Assembly (NCBI GenBank): GCA_028023455.1
Contig: JAQFVV010006203.1
Coordinates: 5,734,821 to 5,798,820, forward strand
Reading direction: 5' to 3'
Length of the DNA stretch: 64,000 nucleotides
Source: Epiperipatus broadwayi
Taxonomy: Eukaryota; Onychophora; Udeonychophora; Euonychophora; Peripatidae
Below the pieces are notes generated by a model. It did no database searches and was not told where the DNA came from. It saw nothing but the letters and a program-made list of their open reading frames with translations. The translations under genes and the position numbers were made by a program. Positions 1 to 12,429 of this stretch are shown here, in pieces (position 1 is the stretch's first letter; each line of letters opens with the position of its first letter).

Positions 1-652
1 CACAAAATCCTAATTAGAAAAAAAGATAATAATGAATGAAAAGATGATAAATTTAGCACAATTCTCAAAACGACATTAATTCTGAGAAGACTGATGATCA
101 TCAAAATGTTGCTTGCGTGCTAGAGAATTTTTCTAAGCTTGCAGATTAAATCTTTTTAAAGTCCTGCAACAAATTGATCCATTTTATCTAACAATAAAAA
201 ATTCTACATAATGTTGAAAAATAATACACAGTATTCCAAAATCTGTTTTAATTTAATATTTTAATTTTGAAAAACTTTTCCAACATATATGTATAGTGAA
301 ATGAAAACTTTTCTTGTAAGCTCACAATTAGTGAATATGACTTTATCAAACCTGAAAAACTGAAGTTAAATAGAATCCTTTTCATATATTATTCATAACT
401 GTCACCAATCCTTCATAAAGGAGAATCTATATATTTTTGTCTTATACTTGTTGTCTTTTTCCTATTTTATCTTTTGCTAATGACTGTTTCTAATATATCC
501 TTGGATAGCAATAACACAAAATCAGGATGATCATAGTCATACCAGCAATAAAACATCATTTTAAACTGTATAAGAAAAATAATCTAAATATATTAAGTTA
601 ATATGAATAGACAAATTTCACTTACATGACTATCAGAAGCTAGTATTGATGA
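1..652. other. AT-rich sequence, nothing recognised
   Basis: No open frame, repeat or RNA signal could be supported here on either strand. Confidence 0.6.
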
Positions 653-927
<275 letters not shown>

Positions 928-1693
928 GCATTTATTTTTATAGCATCTGCATATAATTGTAATTTACATTCATATCGGCCTTTCAAACCAATTGTGCAAA
1001 TGCTTTGCGAGTGTTAAATAATAAATGAATGCCTTCTGATCAATACAAGATATAGAATTTATGCAGGAATAAAAAGAATCCTCTTATTCCTATGACTCAA
1101 ATATTTATATATGAGCAAATCTGAAATACTTGCACAGAAGGCATGACGATAGAACGGTCACTTTTAGATTACTATATACAATGTCTGAATGAATGATGCG
1201 ATGAAATTTTCTAGAATTTACTAAACGTCATTCCAACTGAAACTTAATCATATATATAAATAAGCATTTATTTTCTGATCGGAAGGCATTCATTTATTAT
1301 TTAACACTCGCAAAGCGTTTGCACAATTGGTTTGAAAGGCCGATATGAATGTAAATTACAATTATATGCAGATGCTATAAAATGCTTATTTTTATATTGT
1401 AATTGATTAGGTTTCAGTTGGAGGTGGCGTTTGAAAGTAAATTCTAGAAAATTTCATCGCATCATTCATTCAGACATTGTATGTATGGTAAGTTAAAAGT
1501 GACGGTTCTATCATCGCCTTCTGTGCAAGTACTTCAGATTTGCTCATATATAAATATTTGAGTCGTAGGAATAAGAGGATTCTTTTTATTCCTGCATAAA
1601 TTCTATATCTTGTATTGATCAGAAGGCATTCATTTATTATTTAACACTCGCAAAGCGTTTGCACAATTGGTTTGAAAGGCCGATATGAATGTA

Positions 1694-1697
<4 letters not shown>
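928..1697. repeat. Foldback element with three copies of one terminal module
   Basis: The left arm (about 928-1268) is the near-identical reverse complement of the right arm (about 1383-1697). A module of about 110 bp (GATCAGAAGGCATTC... to ...GCCGATATGAATGTAAA) occurs three times: inverted at 928-1045, direct at 1274-1386 and direct at 1617-1697. The order is A' B' C' A C B A, so C-B is flanked by direct A copies and partly mirrored to the left. Both ends run into AAT microsatellites. It has no coding capacity. It could be a foldback transposon or an inverted duplication; which one is inference. Confidence 0.85.

Positions 1698-1739
<42 letters not shown>
1694..1739. repeat. (AAT)n microsatellite at right end of foldback
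   Basis: About 15 AAT triplets directly follow the terminal module of the foldback element. This mirrors the longer ATA tract on the left side. Confidence 0.95.
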
Positions 1740-2680
1740 TTGGAGAATTCGACTCTATTCCAAAGTCTTTTATTAATAAGCTTGAGTGATCAATGATTCC
1801 TAGATTGAAGTACTTTTATCTGTCAAAAGCATTCAATTTGTATATCACTTTTAATTTTTTTTTTATATTTATCCAGGCTAAATTCAAACACTCTAAGATT
1901 ATCAACCCAAGTCAAGGCAACTTGTTAATATAACTATCTAGATCTGATATAAGATAGAAGCTATATCTTTTAGTGGCCTCACTTACTTGCTAATTATAAG
2001 TATCTTTGATCTTTAGCTAAAGATGTTATATATTAATGTAAGCTGCTTCATTTGGTATTACAACATTACTAATTTTCAAAAGTTTTGAGAATCAGTTATT
2101 ATATATGATGTGATTATCAAAAACTGCAATCATTTAAAACGTTTGTATTTAAAAAATTATATTATTTAAGTTATTGAGATTATTAAAGTTTGCTATATCT
2201 TTACATTATAAATAAGTAATGATCACAAAATATATATTGGGCTTTTACTCAATCTATGATGGTTAATAATAACAGAGAATGGCAGTACTATCTTTCATAT
2301 TATTCCATTAATAAGAACATGTTTGATTCTAATAAATCACAACATTCTTCTGCTTAAATGATTGTAATATAATTAATTATTCTAGATAAAAAGCCAACAA
2401 TTTTGCAATAAATAATACTGAATCTGAAGCATATTTGAGTTTAATAAAGTATATAATTCATATAAGAAAAAAAATTAACTATATATATATATATCAGCTG
2501 TAAAGATAATGAATATATTGGGAAAAGAGTTAATGGTTGATATGCAATTCTAATAATTGAAATGATAGAATTAAGACATAAAATAGTACCATAGGATCTT
2601 GAGTCTCATGTAGTTTAGCACAGTGACAGACTTTAGAGATAAAAATCTCTGAAACTAGACAACAAATTTTAAATAAAGAG
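1740..2680. other. AT-rich sequence, nothing recognised
   Basis: Only short A/T runs and a TA run near 2480-2495 are visible. Confidence 0.5.
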
Positions 2681-2684
2681 CTTA

Positions 2685-2835
2685 GGTAATCAATGGACAC
2701 TAGTTAATAATGCCACATTCAAATTCCTAGACTAATTTCTGGCTATTAATCTTTATTGGTAAAATATATTGTATTCACATATACATACCCAGTGACCATC
2801 TTTAGTTATTTTATACCATTTAAAAACAGTTGTTT
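2685..2835 (+). repeat. Degraded copy of the 17.7-18.5 kb foldback family
   Basis: The block AATCAATGGACACTAG, then CCTAGACTAATTTCTGGCT, then GACCATCTTTAGTTATTTTA follows the order and spacing of the central part of the elements at 17.7 and 18.15 kb. Divergence is high and no inverted arms are visible. Confidence 0.5.
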
Positions 2836-2924
2836 TCAGTCTACTTGAAAGCTATCTATCATAAGCCTCAGTAATCGATGAACTCTTGATGATATAGTGC
2901 TACAAAATCCTCATTCAGAAAGTT

Positions 2925-5010
2925 GGCTCCTTAAGTCATTCTACCTGATCTTAAGGATGCTGCTATTGTTTCAATTTTTAAAATTTAAAGAAAATAGCAA
3001 GATTGTAATAACTATAATGAAATATCATTAAGAAATCATTATAGCAACAGTACTTTCAAGAAATTTGTTGAATAGGTTGTTTCCAATCATAGATGAATAG
3101 TTACCAGAGATTCAGCATGATTTTACAGAATCAAAAAATATTATAAACATGTTTTTATTGCCTAATTTATGCATTGCTTTTGTAATTGGTCAAGGCATAT
3201 GAGTCAATTAATTTAACAATTCTACAGGATTATTTGAGATTGATTGAATTATCTATTGAAGTTTATTCATATTACACAGCTTTGTACATGATGGAAAAAG
3301 TGGAAATGTTATTATTTCAAATGGAAAATCTGAAGAATTTGAAATGGAAACTAGTATTAAACAAGGATGTGTATTTGCTCCAATAATGTTTTTTGAATTT
3401 TTTATGATAGTAATCTTTTGAAATGTTTATAGACAGCTTAATGAAACAGGAATTAAGATGTTATACAGGTATGATGGTGAAATTTTAAATTTGAATCAAA
3501 AGCAACAACAAGAATTTCCTTTTCTTGGAATCTGGAATTTATAGTATACTGATATTAATTTGATAATTCAAAAGATGGTCTACAGAAAAATGCTTAATAT
3601 TTTGAATGCAATGCATAAACACTTAATTTAGTAATTAATGTTCAAAAAACTTAAGTTCTTTATCACATATTGCAATATAAAATATCTTGATAGTTTTACA
3701 AGTAGAAAATTAGACTTAGATGTTGAGTTGCAGCAAAGACTCAAATGAATTGCTGCTTTTAACAAGTTATAAGATAAAGATTTCATCACAATGAAATAAT
3801 TACTGCAACTAAATTAGTTACATATATATATAGCCAGGGCCTTTTAGAGAAAATACTAGGTCTGGGACAACAAATATTTTAGAGACCCTTCAAAATTTAA
3901 AATAGGAGCAAGGTGGGGGGGAGAGTGAAGAAGTGAGAGCTTTTACTTACAGGGCCAAAACCAGGACTCCGGGAGCAGTTAGTTTCAAATCGCAGAAACG
4001 AGCAAGCAGATCAGATCCAGATAGCACTTGAATAAGGTAGATTCTCTCTAGCATTGTTAGTATTAAATGTAGTTTTAATTTCTCCTTATTTGTAATAATA
4101 AAAATTAGTTGCTCAAGGTTTTCTGTTAGCATAAAACTGACTGATAGGGAACTGAGACTATTAATTTTGCTGGTTGCAGAACACTGCAGTTGCTTTCGTC
4201 GCAGGGTCATCAAATTGGCAACTCATCCCTAAACTGGCTTACGTTTTCGACTCGTAGTATGCTTGCTTAAAAAAGTTTTTCTCGAATATTTTTTGGGAGA
4301 ATTTAACTATAAAATTAAGGGTATTCTATGAACCATGAAATCGTGTTTGTTTAACATATTGAGTTACCAAGTTGAGGCCCTTAATATTGCAAGGCTCAGG
4401 GCAGCTGCCCCTCCTTACCTCCCCCCCGATTGGCCTAGAATATAGCCATTACTTGTACACTCTATCACTGCAATATAAAGACAATTAGAAAAGTTTCATT
4501 TAAGGTTCCTTAATGGCAAAATCATAAAAACAACCAATATATCATTTATTTTTCTGGATGATGCTATAAAGTTCATTATTACAAAATCATATCTTTGTTG
4601 GATTGGGCATGTAAAAAGATGAATACTGCAAGACTTCCTAAAAGTATATTTTAGGATTAACTTGAGCATGATCTTCATAGTAGAGGTAAACTTCATTTAC
4701 ATTATAAGGATTATTTCAAGGATATTATGAAACTATGCAATACTGATTGCTTCCATTGGGAAGATATAGCATATAAATATATCGAAGTATTCAGAAAGAA
4801 AAGTTTTCTGCAGAAAAAGTTAAAAGATTGCATTGCAAAATATTAAATAAACAGAAAAATGAACCAGAATATTCTACATTTGGATATATTTGTGGTTTAC
4901 AGATTAGTTTATATAATCGTAGCAAACTTATATCTGCGAGAGGTTTTTTTTTTTATTATTATCTTGGAGTTAGAATAGCCATATTCGTTTATTAGTGTCT
5001 GACGATGTTG
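2925..5010 (+). mobile_element. LINE family B, decayed non-LTR retrotransposon
   Basis: Conceptual translation on the plus strand, with several frameshifts and stops, shows reverse-transcriptase landmarks. There is a block like LLNRLFPIIDE.LPEIQHDF near 3060-3130, a KQGCVFAPIMF palm motif near 3355-3395 and YRYDGEILNLNQ near 3460-3500. The C-terminal part gives WIGHVKR near 4600, then NTARLPKS and a tract with ..HWEDIAYKYIEVFRKK.. near 4755-4800. The zinc-ribbon-like tail (ICGLQISLYNRSKL) lies at about 4885-4935. The order matches RTE-like 'endonuclease-reverse transcriptase' proteins. The 5' end and endonuclease are absent. It is interrupted at 3836-4439 by a DNA transposon. Related fragments lie at 51.1 and 61.7 kb. 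Non-functional. Confidence 0.8.
3836..4439. mobile_element. hAT-like non-autonomous DNA transposon inserted in LINE B
   Basis: A 604-bp block of clearly different composition (GC-richer ends with G and C runs) interrupts the LINE reading frame. It is flanked by ATATAGCC at 3828-3835 and again at 4440-4447. The left end begins AGGGCCTTTTAG and the right end finishes GATTGGCCTAGA; the inverted repeats are poor. An 8-bp target duplication is typical of hAT elements, and GGCC-rich ends with G-runs occur in several hAT groups, so the superfamily is an inference. The minus-strand frame of 88 codons inside it shows no transposase motif I recognise. Removing the block rejoins the LINE C-terminal frame around the YG-W-type region. 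Confidence 0.7.
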
Positions 5011-8000
5011 TTGTATATATATATGCTATAGAACTTTCAAAAAGTTTAACTTTGGTTTATTTTATAAAGGATTTAAAATCACTTTATTCTAAAAGAGAAA
5101 TAGTTAATTTTGTGACTACATTTTCATAATTCTTAAAATTCGATATTTTACAAGAAAAAAAATTAAGATTTATGATTTTATATATAATTTTATTTTAAAA
5201 TACTGATTGTGAAATAAATAACTGATCTAAAAAAGACAGTATCTGCTTTTAAAAGTTAGTAAAACAAAACGTAAATTCCACAATGAAACTATAAACAGAC
5301 GCTTATTAATTATTTAAATGTACATTCAGCAAATGTGCTCAGAATAAATTGCCAAATAATAATTAATAAAGTCATACAATGTTTAAGCGACGGAGGTGAT
5401 AGATTTAGCTGCAATCCATACATCTCTTTTTGCCATTCTAACGCTGCAATAAACCACATAGTTTTATTGAAAAGTAAGTAATAATATTCAAAAGTTTATC
5501 ATTTGATTGATTAAAATTATTATATTTTATTCAACTTCAGATATAGACTTTATAAAGTTCAAATATCTATATTTTCTTTTATAGGGTGCCTGATTATCTC
5601 CATAAATGCATCTTAGGAAGCATCATGCCACTCCCCCCCCTCGGTCTAAAATATAGGACGAAGATTGATCGTAATTTCTAAAAAAAATACAAGCTTTATT
5701 AATACAGCTAGCTATTCTTAACATAAATTAATAATATCTCAGATGAAATGGTTTATCAATTTTTAATAAGATTCCAATCTTTCAAATAATAAAAAAATAT
5801 TTTTAACAAAAAAAAAAAACAGCAACTTTTTAATGACCCATATCATTTTAAAAAGGATGAAAACTTTAAAGTGATTTATTTTGGACAAGCTTAACCCACA
5901 TTTCCACTCCTAGCTGAACTGTCCATAGACAACAAAGTGCTGGCAGCATTCCAGTTATTCACTGAACCAACCAACCAAAACAAACCCTTTATTTACATTA
6001 AAATGTTATTCATTTATTTAATATTATAATTAAATAACGCCATATAAACAAATATGTATTCATTATTCCGAAACACAATTACAAAATAATATATGGATTC
6101 CGACATTTAAATGCATTTTTAAAATGCTCATTAATTAATTAACAGAAAAATTTCATGATTCAGTGATAGTACATCATCTATCTACTATGAGTTTAAATCT
6201 AGATTGGATTCCCAAAATTTCTATTTAGAAATAGATTTTTTTTTTTAGTCTAGCACCCATATCCAAATTAGCTAATCATCTAAAACAGGCAATGAAAAAA
6301 AATGAAAAAAACTCAAACCTTTACCATTCAGCAAGTGGCAAGATTTTAAGTATTGCCTTCTTATTTAGTGGGAATTGGAAGGCTGCTGTTCTATTTCAAA
6401 ATTATTTTACTTTTTGATTCATCATCACAGTATAATAAAATAAAAGATGAATGATTGTAGGTGTATGACATCTATCTGACAAGATGACTATTTCAAGAAT
6501 TTTTTTTTTTTTGCAAATATGAATAATATAATGACAACATTTATTGAACAATTCAGAATGATAGGAATTTAATTTATTTCATGGACACTAAATATATAAA
6601 AAAAAATTATTGTAATATGACATAGTCTTTATAATTAATGGAGCAAGTGTCATACTCCTACAAACAGCAAGACCGTGTTTACTCTTAGTTAAATTGATTA
6701 TAAGTTATCTATTTAAAAAAATACTGGGATTGTTTGAAAATCTCTCAGTCAAAAAAAAAACCCTCTTCCAGCATCATTTTACTTTTGGAAAAGGGAGCAC
6801 AGAATATATTTTCCAACAATGTATAATCACAAAATTGCCATTTCCAAAATATATATATTTAATCCTTCATTCAAAACATATACAACTTACATTTTTACTA
6901 TTTGGTAATAACATCCTTAGAATAATAATTTTAAGACAAAGTTATTTTAATAAATGAATTGTGTTATATGTAGAATGTAAATAAAATAATATAAATCCTT
7001 GTTTTTTACTTCATCTTTGAATGATAAGTTTTAAATTGCACTTTGCTTTACACAAAAAAATGAAGCTTAGTATTATTAGAAAGGAATTATACAGCTGAGC
7101 GCTTTCAGAGAACTAGCCTATTTGTATAAAGCTAAAATAAATGTAAAAGTATTACAAGTAAAAATATTAAAGTTAAAATATGTTGATAAGATAAGCGTTT
7201 CCATATTGGAAAATGTTTAAAAGAATAGACAAGGATACAGATCAATTAAAATGATAAACAATAATGGTAGTAATTAGTGTTCTAGAACTTTCCATTACTA
7301 TAGGGTTGCTAACTGGAATTGAACTGAGAAAGAAATAAAAGCTCAGCTATAAGAAGAATTGAGGTCTTCACTCATACACTCATATCAATGGAGTTGATCA
7401 TATTATCTGAAGAAACTACAATGCTAAGTGTTAAAAGGACTGTGAATGACCCAGTGATCTCCACCACTGAAGTTCAAAAGTGGACCTAGGGATTTTCTTC
7501 AGATCACAGCAGCTTTATTATTTTGTACATTTCTATAGTTGAATAATATGTTTATTATAATAATTTTCTAAATGTTATTATGTTAAGTATATTGTTAATT
7601 TAATTTTTACAGTTGTTATTTTGTTGGCAATAAACTTCAAATTTTATTTGTTAAATCTTCTTGAGTTATAATTATGTCTGCTTGTCTGATCACTTTTATG
7701 ATGATTGCAGTAATTGTGGTGGGTGTACATAGCAGAATACATATGATAATATCTTTCTTCTATAGTCTCTTTTATGGACATTGTTAAAATATTCACAAAC
7801 CTATCACAGGATTTAAAAATATATTGATAATATTGTTTGAAACTATATACTCTAAAATGACTAATGCATTCGTATTTGATATTGTGATAATTTCTATTTT
7901 ATCATATAATTAAAAAATATGTAGGATTCTTTTTATAAATTATATTAATCATCCCTTTCCAAGCCTCCTACAGATATCTGAAATTATCACTGATAACAAA

Positions 8001-8230
8001 TTTCATGTAAATATATTATACCTACAATATATTTTAATATTAAAAATGTACTCATTAAAACATCAACAAAAATAATACAATAATTAAAAAGATAGTACAA
8101 TAATATCAAGAAAGAAAGCAACTACATAGCCAAGTGCACTCTAATTGCACAAAATTAGAACCTGCTGAGAAATAATTCATAATAGTAGTCATAAAAGAAG
8201 ACAAGATCATAACATTTACAATTTTTAGTC
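5011..8230. other. AT-rich sequence, no gene recognised
   Basis: Read on both strands; only short A/T homopolymers, a C-run at 5633-5640 and short spurious frames (for example 87 codons at 6694-6957, lysine/isoleucine rich) are present. The stretch 7280-7520 has mixed composition and may be old transposon sequence, but I could not match it to anything. Confidence 0.5.
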
Positions 8231-8233
8231 TAA

Positions 8234-9061
8234 TCATCATCATCATCAACCATTATCAATCCACTGCAGGATGAAGGTCTCTCCAAGTTTAATCCATCTT
8301 CTCCGATCTTTAGCTTCTCTTCTCCACAACACCCCTGCACATTTTCTTATTTCATCCATCCATCTCACATGTGGTCTCTTTCTGGGTCTTTTACAATCTC
8401 TTGGAATCCAGTTTAAGATTTCAATTGTCCATCTATTATCATCTCTTCTAGCAATATGTGCAGCCCAACTCCACTTCAATCTTTTAATTTTTTCAATGAG
8501 GTCAGTAACACCTGTTTGTTCTCTTACCCATACATTGCATTTTCGATCTCTTCTTGTTACTCCCAACATACATCTCTCCATACTCCTTTGAGTGGTCTGA
8601 AGTCTCTGTATTGCTCTTCTATTAAGTGTCCAAGTCTCAGATCCATAAGTAAGAACTGGTAAAACCCATTTGTTAAAAACCATCCTTTTCAAACACATAG
8701 GCATATTTCCTTTTAGTATCAAGTTATTTCTACCAAAAGCACTCCAACCAAGTTTAATTCTATGATTAATTTCCTCCATTATGTTTCCATCTGTATTAAT
8801 AATCTGACCAAGGTATTTGTAACTGTTAACTTCTTCTAATTCTTCATAATCAATCTTTATTTTCATATTTTGAGCAAATCGATTAAACATTACTTTAGTC
8901 TTTTTAACATTTATCTTTAGTCCTACTTTTCTACTTCCATCTGCTAACTCCTGCAACATTTCCTGCAGCTCTGAAGCATTATTTGCAAAAACAACTACAT
9001 CATCTGTGAAATCTGCAGAAAGGAGTTTGCTATTAACTGAAAGGAGACCCTTTGATTCCTC
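8234..9061 (-). mobile_element. RTE LINE (family A), 5'-truncated 3' end
   Basis: The minus-strand element ends in a (TGA)n-type tail at 8234-8250 that overlaps the stop codon, as expected for RTE-clade LINEs. The 5' truncation falls near 9061, where a different repeat begins. It is the best preserved of four family-A copies in the window (the others are at 37.9, 40.9 and 48.8 kb). Confidence 0.9.
8246..9055 (-). pseudogene. RTE reverse transcriptase C-terminal fragment
   Basis: An open frame of about 268 codons with no stop encodes the end of an RTE-type endonuclease-reverse transcriptase, which copies element RNA at a nicked target site. It starts inside the RT palm: ADFTDDVVVFANNAS occupies the catalytic FADD position, so the first variable residue is Thr and both Asp are kept. 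It continues through LQEMLQELADGS, VKKTKVMFN and YLGQIINTDGNI. The connection/C-terminal domain contains LPVLTYGSETWTL, RSMERCMLGVTRRDR, RLKWSWAAHIARRDDNRW and LNWIPRDCKRPRKRP, ending ILQWIDNG. The endonuclease and the first two thirds of RT are missing, so it is a dead-on-arrival copy although the frame is intact. The intact frame suggests a fairly young insertion compared with its relatives. Confidence 0.9.
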
Positions 9062-9285
9062 TTGGAGGCCTTAAAGGAACCGAGCAGGGCAAATTCCTAA
9101 TGTCCACTCCATACGTTCTTGTCGTTGCAGCTGTTATTACTATGTGATTATTCATATAGTATACAAACATGGATGGGCTGCTCACCAACACGCATTAGCC
9201 AGCGTGGTGAGTTTATTGGCTTTTTACCTCTGAGTTTAAGATCAAGAAACACCATGGTCTTTCTTCTCAGTGCCTGATAAGGCAA
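9062..9285. repeat. Interspersed repeat, also at 39.95 kb
   Basis: The segments ACGTTCTTGTCGTTG and AAGATCAAGAAACACCATGG reappear in the same order at 39.95-40.09 kb. The 9-kb copy carries an extra internal part with a hairpin (CTCACCA...TGGTGAG near 9180-9212). It lies immediately beside the 5' end of the family-A LINE here, and about 230 bp downstream of the family-A LINE at 37.9-39.7 kb. No coding potential. The nature of the repeat is unknown. Confidence 0.7.
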
Positions 9286-9714
9286 ATGAATGTTAGTCTA
9301 ATATATATATATTTTAAACTATGGGTTCCTCAAATGATGGATGATGAGTTTGTGGATATATTTAATAATTTAATCTGCAAGTATTGTACAATATTTAAAT
9401 TTCTCTGCTTCTTGATTAAATATTTCTCAAAAAATGAAATGCATCATTATACTCATTCAAAACTTAAAATTATTTACCATTTAGATATTGTTTTTTAAAG
9501 TAATTTTTTAAAAAAATAATAACTTAAAAGTTATATTTAATAGTTCCATCTATAATTTTCATATAAAAACTTTTTTTTTTTTTTGCATTATATAAAAATA
9601 ACTATGTTTTTTTTTTTACAAATAAAAATACTATTATATTATTTACAAGTATTATTATTATTTATTTTTCATTTGTCCATTAAATTTAGTTATATGTTAT
9701 TTTCAAGATTTTCC

Positions 9715-9785
9715 TTGTGTGGTGCAGGGTAACCCTTACACTTTGATGTAGAAAAGTGCTGAATTTGAATCCTGGATTATACAAT
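9715..9785 (+). repeat. Possible tRNA-derived SINE fragment
   Basis: A box-A-like GTGGTGCAGGGTAA is followed about 40 bp later by a box-B-like TTTGAATCCTGG. The acceptor stem does not pair, so it is not a tRNA gene. The similarity is loose. Confidence 0.35.
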
Positions 9786-10982
9786 CCATAATCCAACTAC
9801 GAGATTTTCTAATTGCTAAAATGCTTGTTAATTATAATATAAAACACAATTAATTTTTTAATAAAAAATATAGTCTTTAATAATTTAATAAATTGTATTA
9901 TTTTATAATAATGCTCTAATAACCAAAATAGTTTACCAATATATATATATATATCTTATGATCTAGTACAATACAATGATAGTCTTGAGAACAAAAAATC
10001 CTAGATTGAAGCTTAACCTATCACTTTTGATATTCAAATTTCACATGAGCTTCTGCACAATAATCATCCAATAAATTATTAAATATGTGATACAATTTCT
10101 AAATATAATGATGCTATAATATTTTGGATTAAAGGAATTGGACTCTTCTGTCATGAATGCAGTTATTTAATAGTGACATGAAACATTACTTTAGATATAA
10201 CTTTATTTGTATAAATCATTAATGAGTGTTTCAATATTCTGGCATCTGTAAGATTTATATTCATATTCAGAAAATATATATATAATGACATTTACTATAG
10301 CAAAATGAAAGTAAAATTTTTATTTTGTATATAACAGCAAATGCATTACACAATAAATGTAAAAAAGGTTTCTCGATACATCAGTTACATGAATAAAAAA
10401 TGTTCCATACATGTTATCTCACTTATGCCAACATTATTTGTGCAGAACATAACATCAATAAGTGAAAATAAAAAAAAATAATAGCTTTCAATTAAGTAAT
10501 CACTGGAATGTTAATATTGAGTCACAAAAAAATCATTTTAGTATGTGCAGAATGTTGTAAGCACAATAGACTTTGCTTTCTATTATTACATATTCTTAGA
10601 TAAATTTGAACTCTATTATAATAACATATATGTTTTCTGCTTAAAAGTAGATTAAATATTTAAGAAATGAATACTACAATAAAGTAATAATATTTGTTCT
10701 TTTTTATATAATAGTAAGCTATTATATGTAGTCTTATTCTAACATTCTCATTTTAGAGCATCACCTACTTCAGTTATGGTTCTGATTGGCTGACAACATT
10801 GCCAAATTATGATAATATAAATGTGTTTCAATCATTATGAATTTATTTAAAATTTATTTTATCAATGGGTACGCAAGATTACATTCTCTTGCTATTGCTT
10901 GTTTAGTGGTGAATGAAGAGTGGGGTACCAAATATTCGTTTGCCTAAGATAGCTAAAAAAAAAAAAGCATATGAAAAAAGAG
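9786..10982. other. AT-rich sequence, nothing firm
   Basis: A weak tRNA-like trace occurs near 9960-10030 (CTTGAGAA, then TAGATTGAAGCTT), and otherwise A/T-rich sequence without frames or repeats. Confidence 0.5.
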
Positions 10983-11038
10983 TGTGTAAGTGAGGAGGGA
11001 GGAAGGGAGGGAGAGAGAGAGGGAGAGAGGGAGGGAGG

Positions 11039-11069
<31 letters not shown>

Positions 11070-11162
11070 AGGGAGGGAGGGAGAGGGAGGGAGGGAGAGA
11101 GAGAGAGAGAGAGGGAGGGAGAGGAGGGAGGGGGAGGGAGGGAGAGAGAGAGAGAGCGCGCG
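10983..11162. repeat. GA-rich simple repeat (GGGA/GA)n
   Basis: About 180 bp of alternating GAGAGA and GGGAGG tracts ends in GCGCGCGG. It explains the Glu/Arg-rich frames on the plus strand and the Ser/Leu/Pro-rich frames on the minus strand. It has strong purine strand asymmetry and can form non-B DNA. Confidence 0.97.
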
Positions 11163-11589
11163 GAATAAACAATTCAGATACAATGTGAAAAAATATATAT
11201 ATTTATTATTTTCATAATCTAAAGTTCAAATCCAAATGGAGGTTTTTTTTTTTTTCCCCCATGACTGAGATTTCCCAAGTCAGTTTACAATTTTTCATGT
11301 AGTTGCCTATAAAATAACCCAGACAGTCATTCAATTTGTTAACAGTCAGGTGTCAATGTTATGACCATAAAACAAATCTTGATTGTAATATGATGCATCA
11401 TTCACCACTAATGAGGAAGAAATTATACACCTATATCCTCCGAGTCTGTGGTTTATCTTTAAAACAAAGCAGCATTTTGAAAAGGGGTTTTATTAAATCC
11501 TAATTCAATGCAGTAAACCACAGTGGTAATATGAAGGACTCAAGAATTTAGGTTGAAGCTTGTGCTTGACCAATGTGCCTATTTTTTTA
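11163..11589. other. Unassigned sequence beside Gypsy-1
   Basis: This is where the 3' LTR of the neighbouring minus-strand Gypsy element would be expected. I see no similarity to its 5' LTR at 14,619-15,060. The inverted pair TGTGGTTTA/TAAACCACA occurs at about 11450 and 11515. Confidence 0.4.
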
Positions 11590-12290
11590 AACTCTAAAAT
11601 TCTTTAAAGTGAAGACAAAAATGTAAAATAATAATAACTTTAAATTTTGGACAGCTTTGAGTTGGAGAATGGTATAGGGGTGGATGTGATTATTCACCAT
11701 TTCTTTTAAACATCCTTTGAACCTGTCTGATGTGAATCCAGATCCATTGTCAGAAAGTAAGATCTGGAAGATCATAATATGAAAAGAGTTTATGTAATTT
11801 TTCAATTATTTCTTGGAACTAGTATTTTTTATTAATTGGTATTCATCATCATCCAAAAATAAAAGTCCTATAAATTAACCAGCATGTTATTGCCACAGCC
11901 TTAGTATTTTTGACTAACTACAAATTTTTTAATGGGCAGCCTACCACATAATTGACATTTATTGCATTTTCTAATAAAGTTTTTAATACAGCAATTAATA
12001 TTAGCCCACCACTCATAGCTACAGGATGTTTTTGCCCTGACTACACCTGGATGTCTATCATAGTAATAACTTTAAAATTGAGTCTTTACTATTATTAATG
12101 CATGATATCAGTATGCAACCTTTACAAATTGATCATTTATCATAGGAATCCCACAATTCCTTATGGAAAATTTTTAGAAGTTTGTTAGAACCCATTTCCA
12201 GATTTTGCTTATAATTCACTGATAACCAACATCTTTGACTGTCCAGCATTCTATCATTTTGCTTTTCAAAACTTGTAAATTAAGCATATC
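11590..12290 (-). pseudogene. Gypsy-1 integrase remnant
   Basis: The zinc-binding HHCC domain is readable as DRHPGVVRAKTSCSYEWW followed by IKNFIRKCNKCQ at about 11,930-12,065. The catalytic core follows with LLSDNGSGFTSDRFK at about 11,710-11,765, the second-aspartate motif of retroviral-type integrases (SDNGxxF). Upstream, a block with DMLNLQ..., ECWTVKD matches the RNase H-integrase linker. The frame is broken between the domains. Confidence 0.8.
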
Positions 12291-12429
12291 AATTTAATTT
12301 ATTTCAATTTCCTTATATTCACTATCAATCTCAGTTGACATATGATAAAGAGTATCAGAATGACCAATTTGCTTTCTCTTTTTATATTCTAAAACAAAAT
12401 CATAGTCAAATAGTATGTTTAAACCATCT

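Noticed and set aside
3947-4213. 88-codon minus-strand frame inside the hAT-like element
   Set aside because: No transposase motif and no support beyond being open.
10903-11217. Glu/Arg-rich and Ser/Leu/Pro-rich frames
   Set aside because: Products of the GA-rich simple repeat on both strands.
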